Under the pieces are notes generated by a model. The model saw only the letters and a list, made by a program, of their open reading frames with translations. It was not told the DNA's origin and ran no database searches. A program made the translations under genes and the position numbers. From Pseudomonas congelans (GTDB lineage Bacteria > Pseudomonadota > Gammaproteobacteria > Pseudomonadales > Pseudomonadaceae), in contig NZ_FNJH01000001.1 in NCBI RefSeq assembly GCF_900103225.1, forward strand, positions 1 to 64,000: a stretch of DNA of 64,000 nt, read 5' to 3'. This document shows, piece after piece, positions 10,941 to 23,036 of the stretch (its first letter is position 1; every line of letters begins with the position of its first letter).

Positions 10941-11804
10941 ATGGAAATCGGTCTGCGCGAGTGGCTGATCGTCATCGGCATAATAGTCATCGCCGGTATT
11001 CTCTTTGATGGCTGGCGCCGTATGCGCGGCAGCAAGGGTAAATTGAAATTCAGACTGGATCGGAGCTTCTCCAACCTTCCGGATGAAGAAGAAACCACGT
11101 CTGCCGAAGTGCTGGGTCCGCCCCGTGTGCTGGATACGCACAAGGAGCCGCAGCTCGACGAGCACGATCTGCCGTCCATGAGCGCCAGCCCGCGTGAAGG
11201 CAAGCGTGGCAGCAGTGAAAAGCGTAGCGACAAGAAGCGCAAGGACGAGCCACAGCAGGGCGACCTGAATCTGGATCTCGACGGCCCGAGCCTGTTCACG
11301 GGCCGCGACGACGATTTCCCGGACGACAAGCCGGCCCAGCGCATCACTGAAGACAAGGACCTGCCTCCTGTTGAGGAAGTACTGGTCATCAGCGTGATCT
11401 CGCGCAGCGAAGGCGGTTTCAAGGGCCCGGCGCTGCTGCAGAACATTCTGGAAAGCGGCCTGCGTTTTGGCGAGATGGATATTTTCCACCGTCACGAGAG
11501 CATGGCTGGCAACGGCGAAGTACTGTTCTCGATGGCCAATGCGGTCAAGCCCGGCGTGTTCGACCTGGACGATATCGACCATTTCAGCACCCGTGCAGTC
11601 AGCTTCTTCCTCGGCTTGCCGGGTCCTCGTCACCCCAAGCAGGCATTCGACGTAATGGTTGCCGCCGCTCGAAAGCTGGCCCACGAGCTGGATGGCGAAC
11701 TGAAGGATGATCAGCGCAGCGTCATGACCGCGCAGACCATCGAGCATTATCGCCAGCGCATCGTCGAGTTCGAGCGTCGTGCGTTGACCCAGCGTCGCGG
11801 TTAA
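10941..11804 (+). CDS. zipA: Cell division protein ZipA
   Basis: Inner-membrane anchor that tethers FtsZ at the division septum. In 287 residues there is an N-terminal membrane helix ([18 protein letters not shown], about 5-22), a charged low-complexity linker with an acidic stretch (about 30-140), and the C-terminal FtsZ-binding domain (from about [11 protein letters not shown] to the end) with [20 protein letters not shown]. It lies between smc and ligA, the standard pseudomonad arrangement. 250 bases separate it from smc, so it probably has its own promoter. Confidence 0.96.
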   Translation: MEIGLREWLIVIGIIVIAGILFDGWRRMRGSKGKLKFRLDRSFSNLPDEEETTSAEVLGPPRVLDTHKEPQLDEHDLPSMSASPREGKRGSSEKRSDKKRKDEPQQGDLNLDLDGPSLFTGRDDDFPDDKPAQRITEDKDLPPVEEVLVISVISRSEGGFKGPALLQNILESGLRFGEMDIFHRHESMAGNGEVLFSMANAVKPGVFDLDDIDHFSTRAVSFFLGLPGPRHPKQAFDVMVAAARKLAHELDGELKDDQRSVMTAQTIEHYRQRIVEFERRALTQRRG

Positions 11805-11817
11805 GCAAGCCCTTGGG

Positions 11818-11864
11818 CAGGTCCCCGATCATGAGCGTGCTGCGGCATGCCCTGTCGGGGCCTG
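11818..11864 (+). other. Structured hairpin after zipA
   Basis: An outer stem of CAGG(t)CCCCGA with TCGGGGCCTG encloses an inner stem GCGTGC/GCATGC (11835-11840 with 11845-11850, one G-U pair) closed by a TGCG loop. There is no U-run directly after it, so it is not a simple terminator; a real terminator lies 28 bases further on. Possible mRNA 3'-end stabiliser or processing site. Confidence 0.4.
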
Positions 11865-11870
11865 ACCTGA

Positions 11871-14297
<2,427 letters not shown>

Positions 14298-14325
14298 GTG
14301 GGGCCGACGCTCCCTATGCCCTGAT

Positions 14326-14455
14326 TATCGTGCGACGCTCCGCGTCGCATGCAGTTCTGAACGCTCTGCGTCCGATCTTGAGTGTGATGGTGCGGCGTAG
14401 ATCTGTGTCGCGCAGCGTCACGCACTGCATTCCCACGCTGGAGCGTGAGGAACGA
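14326..14455. repeat. Intergenic repeat, copy B
   Basis: About 130 bases beginning TATCGTGCGACGCTC and ending in the 32-base stretch (14424-14455) that is identical to 98-129. Between the conserved ends the two copies differ and copy B is 25 bases longer. It sits 28 bases after the ligA stop. The ends carry short palindromes (GCGACGCTCCGCGTCGC). Probably a member of a dispersed P. syringae repeat family. Confidence 0.75.
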
Positions 14456-14594
14456 TAATCCCGACTACCGTGCGACGCACCGTTTTCGCCCGAGCAAACG
14501 CCGTCGACGCTATCCTTCCCCGTCGCTCGATAATATTTTGAACCCCCCACGCGTCGGCATGATCTAGTCCATGCAAGGTCAACGGGAGATCGCC

Positions 14595-15761
14595 ATGTAC
14601 CGCTTCTTCGAGCAATTGAGTTCACGCATTACCGCCCCATTTGTCGGCGAATCCAAACGTAACAGCAAGGTCTGGCAGTGCACCTGTGGCCAGTCGGTGT
14701 TTTTCCCCAATACCCAGTGCCTGGCCTGTTCTGCAGCGCTGGGCTACCTGCCTGAACAAGGGCGCGTTGCCACGCTCGAAGCGGGGCCAGATTCCACTAC
14801 CTGGCGCTTGAGCGATGAGCCAGGTGCCGGGCTGTATCGGCGTTGCGCCAACCTTGGCACTCCGGCAGCCTGCAACTGGCTTTTTCCAGAGCACAATGCC
14901 GGCGAATTCTGTGTCGCGTGCAGCCTCAATCGCACCATTCCCGACCTCTCGGTCGTTGAAAACGGCGAGCGCTGGCGCAAGGTCGAGACGGCCAAACGTC
15001 GTCTGGTCGCGCAACTGATCTCCCTGGGCCTGCAGGTCATTCCCAAGACTGTCGACGAAGAAACCGGCCTGGCCTTCGATTTTGTCGGTGTCGATCTGGA
15101 AGGCAACTTGCCGACCACAGGCCATGCCAACGGCCTGATCACCCTGAACATCGAAGAAGCCGACGACGCACACCGCGAAGCGATGCGCGTCCAGATGCAC
15201 GAACCCTATCGCACCTTGCTTGGCCATTTTCGTCATGAAGTCGGTCATTACTACTGGGATCGGCTCATTGCCAATACTCACTGGCAGGACAGCTACCGCA
15301 ACCTGTTCGGCGACGAGCGCGCCAGCTATGCCGACGCGCTCGATCACCACTATAAGAACGGCGCGCCGGACGACTGGCAGGAAAGCTTCGTCAGCGCCTA
15401 CGCGACCATGCATCCGTGGGAAGACTGGGCCGAAACCTGGGCGCATTACCTGCACATGATGGATGCGGTCGACACCGCGCTGGGCTTTGGCATGAGCGCC
15501 CGCGACATGGAGCTCGATTACCAGCCGTTTCCGCTGGAAGTGCTCTACGACCCTCAGCATCCGGGCGGCCCGGCATTCCTTTCGTTCGTCAACGCCTGGA
15601 TCGAGCTGGCGAGCATGCTCAACGAGCTGTCACGCAGCATGGGGCAACCGGATTTCTATCCGTTCGTGCTACCCCCAGCGGTCATCGCCAAGCTGCACTT
15701 CATCCATCTGGTGATTCAGGATGCCGGTGGCAAGGCCGATGAGGTTTTGCAGGCCCAGTAA
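14595..15761 (+). CDS. Putative zinc-binding metallopeptidase with N-terminal zinc ribbon
   Basis: A 388-residue soluble protein. The N-terminal part has two cysteine pairs (CTCGQ and CLACS, about 25-45) and a second set (CNWLF, CVACS near 95-115), fitting a zinc-ribbon fold. The middle has HEVGHYYWDRL (about 213-223), an HExxH zinc-peptidase motif, and a later DWAETWAHYLHMMD that could give the third ligand. I recognise this as the family annotated as putative zinc-binding metallopeptidase; its substrate is unknown to me. ATG 14595 has GGGAGAT ahead; an in-frame start 24 bases earlier lacks one. Monocistronic between ligA and a convergent acetyltransferase. Confidence 0.8.
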   Translation: MYRFFEQLSSRITAPFVGESKRNSKVWQCTCGQSVFFPNTQCLACSAALGYLPEQGRVATLEAGPDSTTWRLSDEPGAGLYRRCANLGTPAACNWLFPEHNAGEFCVACSLNRTIPDLSVVENGERWRKVETAKRRLVAQLISLGLQVIPKTVDEETGLAFDFVGVDLEGNLPTTGHANGLITLNIEEADDAHREAMRVQMHEPYRTLLGHFRHEVGHYYWDRLIANTHWQDSYRNLFGDERASYADALDHHYKNGAPDDWQESFVSAYATMHPWEDWAETWAHYLHMMDAVDTALGFGMSARDMELDYQPFPLEVLYDPQHPGGPAFLSFVNAWIELASMLNELSRSMGQPDFYPFVLPPAVIAKLHFIHLVIQDAGGKADEVLQAQ

Positions 15762-15818
15762 ACACGGGCCGTGCCTGACATGCTTCGGCGGCGTGTCAGG
15801 CATGTGTTCTAAGCGGGG

Positions 15819-16307
15819 TCAAAGCGTCAGGGTCAGCCTGCGCTCGAAACCGATCCGCCCGCGGTACGCCTCACCGGTATCCACCCAGCCCTGGCCCATG
15901 TAAAGCCCGATGGCAGCCGAGTTGTCCGCATCCACCGACAGCATCAATTGAGTGATGTCCGGCCATTTCAGGCGCAGAGCCGCCGGCAACGCCTGCAGGC
16001 ACGCCTTGCCCAGCCCTTTGCCCTGTTCACGGTGATCGATTTGCAGCGCATGCAGTGTCGCCGTCAGATCCTCCTGCGCCCAATGCGGCAGACAATCATC
16101 ACGCTTGAGCAGGAAGAACCCGACGGGCTTCTCGTCACCGAGCAGCGCAAAGCCGCAAATATTCGGACTGGGTCTGACCAGAAGCGTATTGAGCGCGGTG
16201 TAAATATCGCCGGAGAACTGTATCTGTTCCTGCGTAACCTCGAGGTATCCGAGCTGCTGGCGTTGAGAGGCGGTGAGGTCGTGGTAGTCGACCAATCGAG
16301 TCTGCAT
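15819..16307 (-). CDS. GNAT family N-acetyltransferase
   Basis: A 162-residue acetyl-CoA-dependent acetyltransferase. The acetyl-CoA site is visible as DHREQGKGLGKACLQALP (about 95-112), followed by LMLSVDADNSAAIGLYMGQGW, a standard GNAT motif B. Substrate unknown. ATG 16307 has CAGG nine bases ahead; an in-frame TTG at 16313 adds two residues. Convergent with the peptidase gene. Confidence 0.85.
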   Translation of the reverse strand: MQTRLVDYHDLTASQRQQLGYLEVTQEQIQFSGDIYTALNTLLVRPSPNICGFALLGDEKPVGFFLLKRDDCLPHWAQEDLTATLHALQIDHREQGKGLGKACLQALPAALRLKWPDITQLMLSVDADNSAAIGLYMGQGWVDTGEAYRGRIGFERRLTLTL

Positions 16308-16465
16308 GAGCAACCTGCTGGCTGATTATTGTTGAGGCGGGCAGGGTACAGGAACGAATGGGGCGGTTTCGAGGATTTGTCACGCCGATGACCGATGCGC
16401 ATTTGCCTTTCAGCCCCGGCACACAAGTGCTTGAGCCCCCTCGAAATTTTTATCCGAAGCAACGG

Positions 16466-16493
16466 TTGTAAACTCGCGCAAGACCGGTACAAT
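16466..16493 (+). promoter_or_regulatory. Sigma-70 type promoter for 4.5S RNA
   Basis: TTGTAA (16466-16471), a 16-base spacer, then TACAAT (16488-16493). Transcription would begin near 16500, about 25 bases before the mature 4.5S RNA end. Confidence 0.65.
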
Positions 16494-16525
16494 GGCGCGG
16501 CTCGCCAACTGGTGAGTGTCGTTAT

Positions 16526-16638
16526 GGTGACCCCATCGGTCCCCCCGCAACGATTACCCGTGAACCTGGTCAGATCCGGAAGGAAGCAGCCACAGCGGGA
16601 ACATTGTGTGCCGGGGTGTGGCTGGTGGGGGCACCACC
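16526..16638 (+). ncRNA. ffs: 4.5S RNA (bacterial signal recognition particle RNA)
   Basis: RNA scaffold of the signal recognition particle; it binds Ffh and FtsY to deliver membrane proteins. The hallmark domain IV loop GATCCGGAAGGAAGCAGCC is present (16572-16590) and the ends pair (GGTGACCCCATC with GGTGGGGGCACC), giving a rod of about 113 bases. The GCCGGGGTGTGGCTGGTGGG tail matches other bacterial 4.5S RNAs. A promoter lies just upstream. The exact mature ends are estimated from pairing. Confidence 0.95.
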
Positions 16639-16963
16639 TTAACGAATCTTCAGTCGGTCCTCGACGCAGTTGTCCTGAAATCCCCATACCTCCCCGTACA
16701 TCCAAACGCTCGCCATATGCCGAACGCGCGTTAGCTTTCCTGCGTCTGTGTCCGCGCAGGAATACCTTTTGCACTGAGTGTGACCATCCCGATATAGAAC
16801 GGTCGGTAACGCGATCCGAATTCGTCTGAACCCTCGGCGCCATGTGCCACCTAACCCCTTACGCGTCGCTTGAAACCGTTTTACGGCAAGGGGCAATTCA
16901 AGTCGCTGCGGGTGTCACAGGCTTTTCGGTCAGGCGTCTCGCAGCAGTGGAGCCGGGGGCCGG
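16639..16963. other. Gene-free stretch between ffs and the MscS gene
   Basis: 325 bases with no supportable gene. It holds one inverted repeat, TTCCTGCG with CGCAGGAA (about 16737-16763), without a U-run. The rest presumably contains the promoter and leader of the MscS gene; I see no convincing -35/-10 pair. Confidence 0.5.
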
Positions 16964-18088
16964 ATGGAACAGGACATCATCAGATTTTTCACAGACTCGC
17001 AATTTCTGGGCATATCGCTCGCCAACTGGATACTGGCTATCTTCGCCTCGACCCTGAGTTTTATTCTGGTCCGGGGCGTGATCGGTTTCGTGCTCAGAAA
17101 GATGCGTTCGCGTGCAGATGCGCCCAGTACGCATATGCGATACATCGTGGTGCAGGTGCTGTCCGGCACCAGTAATACCTTGTTGCTGCTGGCTTCGATC
17201 CTGATCGGCATCGGCATCCTCGATCTGCCGGAACGCTGGCTCGGGCGGGTCAGCAGTCTGTGGTTCGTGGTCGCTGCATTGCAGGTCGGGCTGTGGGCAA
17301 ACCGGGCGATTGCGCTCGCGTTGCAGCGCTACTTCGTGCGTCACAATGCCGGTGGCACCTTTCAGGGCAGTGCGTTGGCCACGTTGAGTCTGTGGGGCGC
17401 GAAAGTGTTGCTGTGGGCCACGGTGGTCATGGCGATGCTGTCGAACGTCGGGGTCAATATCACTGCGTTCGTCGCCAGCCTCGGGGTCGGTGGTATTGCG
17501 GTCGCGCTGGCGGTGCAGAACATTCTGGGTGATGTGTTTGCCTCGCTGTCCATCGCGGTGGACAAGCCTTTCGAAGTTGGCGACTTCATTGTCGTCGGTG
17601 CGCTGTCCGGGACGGTCGAGCACGTCGGCCTGAAGACCACGCGCATCCGCAGCCTGGGGGGCGAGCAGATCGTGATGGCCAACGCCGACATGATCAACAA
17701 CACCATCCAGAACTACAAGCGCCTGCAGGAACGGCGCATTGTCTTCGAGTTCAGGCTGACCTATGACTGCTCGGTCGATCAGATCAGGGAAGTGCCGAAG
17801 AAAGTCGAAGCGATCATCAACGCGCAGAAACTGGCGCGTTTCGACCGTTCGCATTTCCGGGGTTTTGGCGAGACATCACTGGAATTCGAGACCGTTTTCA
17901 TCGTGCTCGACCCCAGCTACAACGTCTACATGGATGTGCAGCAGGCGATCAATCTGGACATCATGGAAGCCTTTGCCGAGCTGGATGTGCGTTTCGCGTT
18001 CCCGTCCCGCACGGTGTACGTGGCGTCCCTGCCACCGGTGAAAACCGCTCGTCCTACTGCGCTGGAAGCTGCCGACGCGACAACCTGA
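16964..18088 (+). CDS. MscS family mechanosensitive ion channel
   Basis: Inner-membrane channel that opens under osmotic downshock. The 374-residue protein has about four N-terminal membrane segments (NWILAIFASTLSFILV, NTLLLLASILIGIGIL, LWFVVAALQVGLW, AKVLLWATVVMAMLS) and then the pore helix NITAFVASLGVGGIAVALAVQ typical of MscS TM3, followed by NILGDVFASLSIAVDKPFEVGDFI and the soluble beta domain. Longer than E. coli MscS by roughly 90 residues, as in the YbdG/YnaI-like group. Its stop lies 6 bases from the convergent phosphatase stop. Confidence 0.93.
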   Translation: MEQDIIRFFTDSQFLGISLANWILAIFASTLSFILVRGVIGFVLRKMRSRADAPSTHMRYIVVQVLSGTSNTLLLLASILIGIGILDLPERWLGRVSSLWFVVAALQVGLWANRAIALALQRYFVRHNAGGTFQGSALATLSLWGAKVLLWATVVMAMLSNVGVNITAFVASLGVGGIAVALAVQNILGDVFASLSIAVDKPFEVGDFIVVGALSGTVEHVGLKTTRIRSLGGEQIVMANADMINNTIQNYKRLQERRIVFEFRLTYDCSVDQIREVPKKVEAIINAQKLARFDRSHFRGFGETSLEFETVFIVLDPSYNVYMDVQQAINLDIMEAFAELDVRFAFPSRTVYVASLPPVKTARPTALEAADATT

Positions 18089-18093
18089 TGGAA

Positions 18094-19779
18094 TCAGGCC
18101 GGAAACTGCAGCGCGTTGGTCAGGTCGCCCATCGGCGTCTGGCCACGCGCGATCATGGCCTCGTCGCGACGTTTCAGACCGTCAAGTTTTTCCAGACCAT
18201 GTACGCGGGTGATCAGGCGCAGGATCGAGGCAGTGTCGTAAACCGTGTGGTCGACCTTGCCCTTGCGGGCGAAAGGCGAGATGACCAGCGCCGGAACGCG
18301 TGTGCCGGGACCGAAGCGATCGCCCTTGGGCGGTGCGACGTGGTCCCACCAGCCGCCGTTCTCGTCGACGGTGATGACGATCACCATGTTGTCCCACTGC
18401 GGGCTCTTGCGCAGCACCTTGATGACCCGGTCGATGTGTCGGTCACCCGCCGCCACGTCGGCGTAACCGGCGTGCATGTTCAGGTTGCCTTGGGGTTTGT
18501 AGAAGGTAACGGCAGGTAACTTGCCGGCTTCGGCATCGGCGAGGAAGCGATTGGTGCTTGACTCGTCACCCAGCCCACCGTCACGCAGACGCTTCTTGCG
18601 TTCTTCAGGGTGCTGTGGACCTTGCTGCTTGAAGTAGTTGAACGGCTGGTGATGATATTGAAAGTTGGGGATTTTCGGGATCCCGGTGGAGTCCTTGAAT
18701 TCATCCAGCGTCACTTGCCAGGCACCGGCATACCAGGCCCAGTCCACATTCCTTTTCGACAGCTTGTCACCGATGTGCTCGTGGCCTTGCGGAACAAGCA
18801 CGTTTGGCAGATCCGGTTTCGAGTAATCAGGGTTCTGCGGGTCGCGCAGCCAGGTTGGCCAGTAAGGCGGGGCCATGGTGTTGACGGCGTAATTGTCCGG
18901 CGTGATAGCGCTGGGCCCGAACTGTGGCGGTCCGTCCATGGCGCTGGCCGGCGACTGGTCGAGCGGTTTGAGGCGCGGGTCATGCGGGTTGAAGCTCTGC
19001 AGAGTAGCGATTTGCGACTTGGCCGGAGATTCGGCGGCGTTCGGGTAAATAGGCGCGGTGGCTGAAATCAGGTACTGGTGGTTGAGGAACGAGCCGCCGA
19101 AAGCACCCTGAAAGAAGTTGTCACACAGCACGAACTCCTTGGCCACGTCCCACAGGCGCAGCGAGTACTGAGTCTGTGCGTAGTTGCCCATGGTCAGGCC
19201 GCCCGCATCAGCCCAGGCCACGAAACGATCATTCTTGCCGTCGTTGATCTGCATCTGGTTCTGGTAAAAGACGTGCCACAGATCGCGGGTCACCAGGCTC
19301 AGCGGCAGGTCTTCACCCTTTGGCCCCTTGAGCGGGAACGGCGCGTTGGGCAGGTCTTGCTGAAACTGCTCGCCCACCGGATAGGTCACGCCATCGACGG
19401 TTTGCGGTCCGACCTGCAGCACACCGCCCCAGGCCGGTGGCAGTTTCGACAACCGCGTGCCGTCGCGGTCGCGCTGCTCGTAATCGGAAGGCCTGAGCGA
19501 AGAGAGTGGCTTTTCGACGCCGGGGAAATCACCGAACAGGTTATTGAAGCTGCGGTTCTCGGCGTAGATCACCACGATGGTTTTCACATTCTCGCGCAGG
19601 GCGCGATCCAGCGCGGGTCCGGCAAGGTGATGGTGCCGTTCGTTGTCGCCAGGCGGCTTTTCGTGGGCGGAAACGTAGCTGCTCAGGGTGACTCCTGCAC
19701 CCAAGGCAGCCATCCCGCCCAGAAAACGACGGCGGCCGGGGTTTTCGTTGGTATCTTCGTCGTCTGGTCTGTCGCTCAT
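18094..19779 (-). CDS. Tat-exported AcpA-type acid phosphatase / phospholipase C family protein
   Basis: Periplasmic phosphoesterase of 561 residues. The N-terminus carries a twin-arginine signal (GRRRFLGGMAALGAGVTLS, about 15-33). The catalytic core starts with VIYAENRSFNNLFGDFPG and ends with VITVDENGGWWDHVAPP and GTRVPALVISPFARKG, as in AcpA and the bacterial phospholipase C family. It could act on phosphomonoesters or phospholipids; sequence alone does not settle it. ATG 19779 chosen over an in-frame TTG six bases earlier. No operon partner is obvious. Confidence 0.88.
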   Translation of the reverse strand: MSDRPDDEDTNENPGRRRFLGGMAALGAGVTLSSYVSAHEKPPGDNERHHHLAGPALDRALRENVKTIVVIYAENRSFNNLFGDFPGVEKPLSSLRPSDYEQRDRDGTRLSKLPPAWGGVLQVGPQTVDGVTYPVGEQFQQDLPNAPFPLKGPKGEDLPLSLVTRDLWHVFYQNQMQINDGKNDRFVAWADAGGLTMGNYAQTQYSLRLWDVAKEFVLCDNFFQGAFGGSFLNHQYLISATAPIYPNAAESPAKSQIATLQSFNPHDPRLKPLDQSPASAMDGPPQFGPSAITPDNYAVNTMAPPYWPTWLRDPQNPDYSKPDLPNVLVPQGHEHIGDKLSKRNVDWAWYAGAWQVTLDEFKDSTGIPKIPNFQYHHQPFNYFKQQGPQHPEERKKRLRDGGLGDESSTNRFLADAEAGKLPAVTFYKPQGNLNMHAGYADVAAGDRHIDRVIKVLRKSPQWDNMVIVITVDENGGWWDHVAPPKGDRFGPGTRVPALVISPFARKGKVDHTVYDTASILRLITRVHGLEKLDGLKRRDEAMIARGQTPMGDLTNALQFPA

Positions 19780-19872
19780 CGCCAAATACTCGCGCTGGTT
19801 AATGTGTTACCAAAGATTTCAGGCGAGCGTAACGATGCAATATGACGCTATTGCGACAGCGCAGATGAAGGA

Positions 19873-20667
19873 TCAGGGAACAGTGGGCGTGGTGTAGTGA
19901 TCAATGATTTGCTGGATTTCTCCCGACAGGCGCATCTGCACCAGCGTGCGCAAAATTCTGCCCACTGGCAGGTCGGCGTTGTTGCGGATCAGGCAGGCGG
20001 CTGGCTGTTCGGCGACCAGCGATATCGGCTTGAGTTTCTTGCCGGCAGGCAGGTTCCGATTGGTCCATTCTAGGATCAACTGATTGGTCACCGCATAGTT
20101 GTAGCGCCCGGCCATCAGTTTGCCGAGCGTCTGGTTCTGCGTGCGTGCGTCTTCACGGATCAGTTTATGATTCTCGAAAAGATGCTGCAGGGCCGGGTAG
20201 GTATAGCCCAGCACGGTACCGACGGTTTCATTGTCGAACTGTTCGGGGTAGGGGCCGGCAGCCGTTGCCGCCGAAGCGACCAGCCAGTCGCGCTGATAGA
20301 GAATCGGCAGGCTCCACAGGTAGTCCCCGGACAGGTCCGGGTACCACGCCTGGGCGCTGTAGCAGTGCATGTCGACTTCACCGCGCTCCAGCGCCGACTG
20401 GATACGCAGGCGCGGCATCACGTGATAACTCGCTTCAAGGCCCACATGGTGTGCAAGGCTTTGCATGATGTCGAACAGAATGCCGGATTCGGGACGAAAG
20501 TCGGTGATGTGCATCATCGGCATGGTCCAGCCTTCGTTGACCGCAAAGCTCAAGGTCTCCTGCGCCGCGCGACCGCTTTGCGGCAACAGCAATAGCAGGC
20601 AGACCGCCGCTGCACGAGGCAGCCGCGGCGTGGTGAAGGCCCGGATAAAGCGCGTCAATAGAGTCAT
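19873..20667 (-). CDS. Periplasmic solute-binding protein (SBP family 3 like)
   Basis: A 264-residue exported protein with signal peptide (FTTPRLPRAAAVCLLLLLPQ then SGRAA) and the bilobal pattern of family 3 solute-binding proteins: LSFAVNEGWTMPMMH, ESGILFDIMQSLAHHVGLEA, LRIQSALERGEVDMHC, and VGTVLGYTYPAL. No permease or ATPase gene is adjacent, so it is an orphan, perhaps a sensor or a partner of a distant transporter. ATG 20667 chosen; GTG 20673 possible. Divergent from dnaX. Confidence 0.82.
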   Translation of the reverse strand: MTLLTRFIRAFTTPRLPRAAAVCLLLLLPQSGRAAQETLSFAVNEGWTMPMMHITDFRPESGILFDIMQSLAHHVGLEASYHVMPRLRIQSALERGEVDMHCYSAQAWYPDLSGDYLWSLPILYQRDWLVASAATAAGPYPEQFDNETVGTVLGYTYPALQHLFENHKLIREDARTQNQTLGKLMAGRYNYAVTNQLILEWTNRNLPAGKKLKPISLVAEQPAACLIRNNADLPVGRILRTLVQMRLSGEIQQIIDHYTTPTVP

Positions 20668-20767
20668 TTGCACAGCTTAGCCACAATACAGACGGACACC
20701 AGATGCAATTTTGCCCCTGCTCGGCTAGCATTGGCGGTCTTCCGCTTACCAGTTGCGACGGTTTTAA

Positions 20768-22975
20768 ATGAGTTATCAGGTTCTTGCACGTAAATGGCGT
20801 CCGCGCTCGTTCCGCGAAATGGTCGGCCAGGCTCATGTGTTGAAGGCCCTGATCAACGCGCTGGACAGCCAGCGCCTGCACCATGCCTATCTGTTTACCG
20901 GCACACGGGGCGTCGGCAAAACCACTATCGCGCGCATCATCGCCAAGTGCCTGAACTGTGAAACCGGCATCACCTCGACGCCCTGCGGCACCTGCTCGGT
21001 GTGCAAGGAGATCGACGAGGGCCGTTTCGTCGACCTGATCGAAATCGATGCCGCCAGCCGCACCAAGGTCGAGGACACGCGCGAGCTGCTGGATAACGTG
21101 CAGTACGCGCCCAGTCGCGGTCGTTTCAAGGTTTACCTGATCGACGAAGTGCACATGCTTTCCAGTCACTCGTTCAACGCCTTGCTCAAGACGCTTGAAG
21201 AGCCGCCGCCCTACGTCAAGTTCATCCTCGCCACCACCGATCCGCAAAAGCTGCCGGCGACCATTCTTTCGCGCTGCCTGCAGTTCTCGCTGAAGAACAT
21301 GACGCCTGAACGTGTGGTCGAGCACCTGACCCACGTGCTGGGCGTCGAGAATGTGCCGTTCGAAGACGATGCGCTGTGGCTGCTCGGGCGCGCCGCCGAC
21401 GGTTCGATGCGTGATGCGATGAGCCTCACCGATCAGGCCATTGCCTTCGGCGAAGGCAAGGTCATGGCCGCCGATGTACGTGCCATGCTCGGCACGCTGG
21501 ACCACGGCCAGGTGTTCGATGTGCTGACCGCGTTGCTGGAAGGCGATGCCCGCGGAGTACTGGAGGCGGTACGTCACCTGGCCGAGCAGGGCCCTGACTG
21601 GAATGGCGTGCTCTCGGAAATCCTCAACGTGCTGCACCGTGTGGCGATTGCCCAGGCGTTGCCGGAAGGTGTCGACAATGGTCATGGCGATCGTGACCGG
21701 GTGCTTGCCCTGGCGCAGGCCCTGCCTGCCGAAGACGTGCAGTTTTACTACCAGATGGGCTTGATTGGTCGTCGTGACCTGCCGCTGGCACCTGATCCGC
21801 GTGGCGGTTTCGAGATGGTCCTGCTGCGCATGCTGGCGTTCCGGCCTGCCGACAGCGATGACGCGCCGAGGCAGCCGCTAAAGCCAGTGGGGATCAGCCA
21901 GGCCACGGTTGATTCCCGAAAAGCAGTGGCGGATGCGACACCTGTTGCATCGGCAACTCCCGCAGTGTCGACCGCCCCGGTGATGGCTGCGCCCGATCCG
22001 GCCTTCGAAGCGCTGCCGCCTGCGGCAGCTCCGATGCCGGCCGCAGCCGCCTGGGCAGAGCCCGCGGTACAGCCGGAATCCAAGCCGGAGCCACAAGCCG
22101 CGCCAGTCGAAGACCTTGACCTGCCTTGGAATGAGCCGAAGTCACCAGTTGCTGAACCCGCCGCCGAAACTGCGCCTGATAGCGAAGCCGAGCCAGTAGC
22201 CGAGCCGGTTCTGGAGACCGTTTCCGAGCAGCCCGACCTGACGCCCATGCCGACACCTGCGCCCGCCAGCCCGGTGCCGGCCGCGCCCGAGGCCGAGCCC
22301 GCGCAACCGGTTGCCGAGCAGTCGGTCACGCCGGCAATGCTCGAAGCCATCCCGGACTCTGCGTATATGTCCATGCACGCCGACGCCATGTCTTCCGACT
22401 CCGGGCCCATGGGCGGTGATGACGAGCCGCCAGCGGACGACGATTACGTCGAGCCGGATATCGATATAGACCCGGCGTCCTATAGCTATCTGGATGAGCT
22501 GGCCCACGAAAGTGTCGTCGAGCTGGAAGCCGTCGAGCCGGAGCCTGCCCCGGCGGCCAAACCGGCCACCGGTCTTGCTGCCGAGTGGCTGGACGTATTC
22601 CCCAAGCTGCCGATCTCCGGCATGACCGGCAGCATCGCGGCCAACTGCACATTGATCTCGGCCGATGGCGACAACTGGCTGCTGCACCTCGACCCGGCGC
22701 ACAGCGCGCTGTTCAACTCGACCCAGCAGCGGCGCCTGAACGATGCGTTGAACCAGTACCATGGGCGCACGATCAATCTGAATATCGAGTTGATCAAGCC
22801 TGAGCAGGAAACCCCTGCGCAGGCCGCTTCACGGCTGCGTGCCGAGCGTCAGCGCCAGGCCGAAGCCTCGATCCAGGCCGATCCGTACATCCAGCAGATG
22901 CTGCAACAGTTTGGCGCTGTTATCCGGGAAGACACGATCAAACCCGTGGACGCGCCTGCGGTACAGGCTCAATAA
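20768..22975 (+). CDS. dnaX: DNA polymerase III subunits tau/gamma
   Basis: Clamp-loader ATPase. The 735-residue protein has Walker A GTRGVGKTT (about 45-53), a four-cysteine zinc module CLNCETGITSTPCGTCSVC, Walker B LIDEVHMLSS, and sensor SRC in ILSRCLQFSL. A long Pro/Ala/Glu linker (about 370-610) leads to a C-terminal tau domain. I see no A-AAA-AAG slippery heptamer of the E. coli kind, so a frameshifted gamma form is not evident. ybaB follows after 61 bases. Confidence 0.97.
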   Translation: MSYQVLARKWRPRSFREMVGQAHVLKALINALDSQRLHHAYLFTGTRGVGKTTIARIIAKCLNCETGITSTPCGTCSVCKEIDEGRFVDLIEIDAASRTKVEDTRELLDNVQYAPSRGRFKVYLIDEVHMLSSHSFNALLKTLEEPPPYVKFILATTDPQKLPATILSRCLQFSLKNMTPERVVEHLTHVLGVENVPFEDDALWLLGRAADGSMRDAMSLTDQAIAFGEGKVMAADVRAMLGTLDHGQVFDVLTALLEGDARGVLEAVRHLAEQGPDWNGVLSEILNVLHRVAIAQALPEGVDNGHGDRDRVLALAQALPAEDVQFYYQMGLIGRRDLPLAPDPRGGFEMVLLRMLAFRPADSDDAPRQPLKPVGISQATVDSRKAVADATPVASATPAVSTAPVMAAPDPAFEALPPAAAPMPAAAAWAEPAVQPESKPEPQAAPVEDLDLPWNEPKSPVAEPAAETAPDSEAEPVAEPVLETVSEQPDLTPMPTPAPASPVPAAPEAEPAQPVAEQSVTPAMLEAIPDSAYMSMHADAMSSDSGPMGGDDEPPADDDYVEPDIDIDPASYSYLDELAHESVVELEAVEPEPAPAAKPATGLAAEWLDVFPKLPISGMTGSIAANCTLISADGDNWLLHLDPAHSALFNSTQQRRLNDALNQYHGRTINLNIELIKPEQETPAQAASRLRAERQRQAEASIQADPYIQQMLQQFGAVIREDTIKPVDAPAVQAQ

Positions 22976-23036
22976 CTGAACACAGGGCGCCGCTGGCGCC
23001 ACGCAAACGAACCATCCATTTTCGAGGAGATATCCC

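Noticed and set aside
20768..22975. Programmed frameshift in dnaX giving the gamma subunit
   Set aside because: I found no A-AAA-AAG slippery sequence with a downstream hairpin, as used by E. coli.
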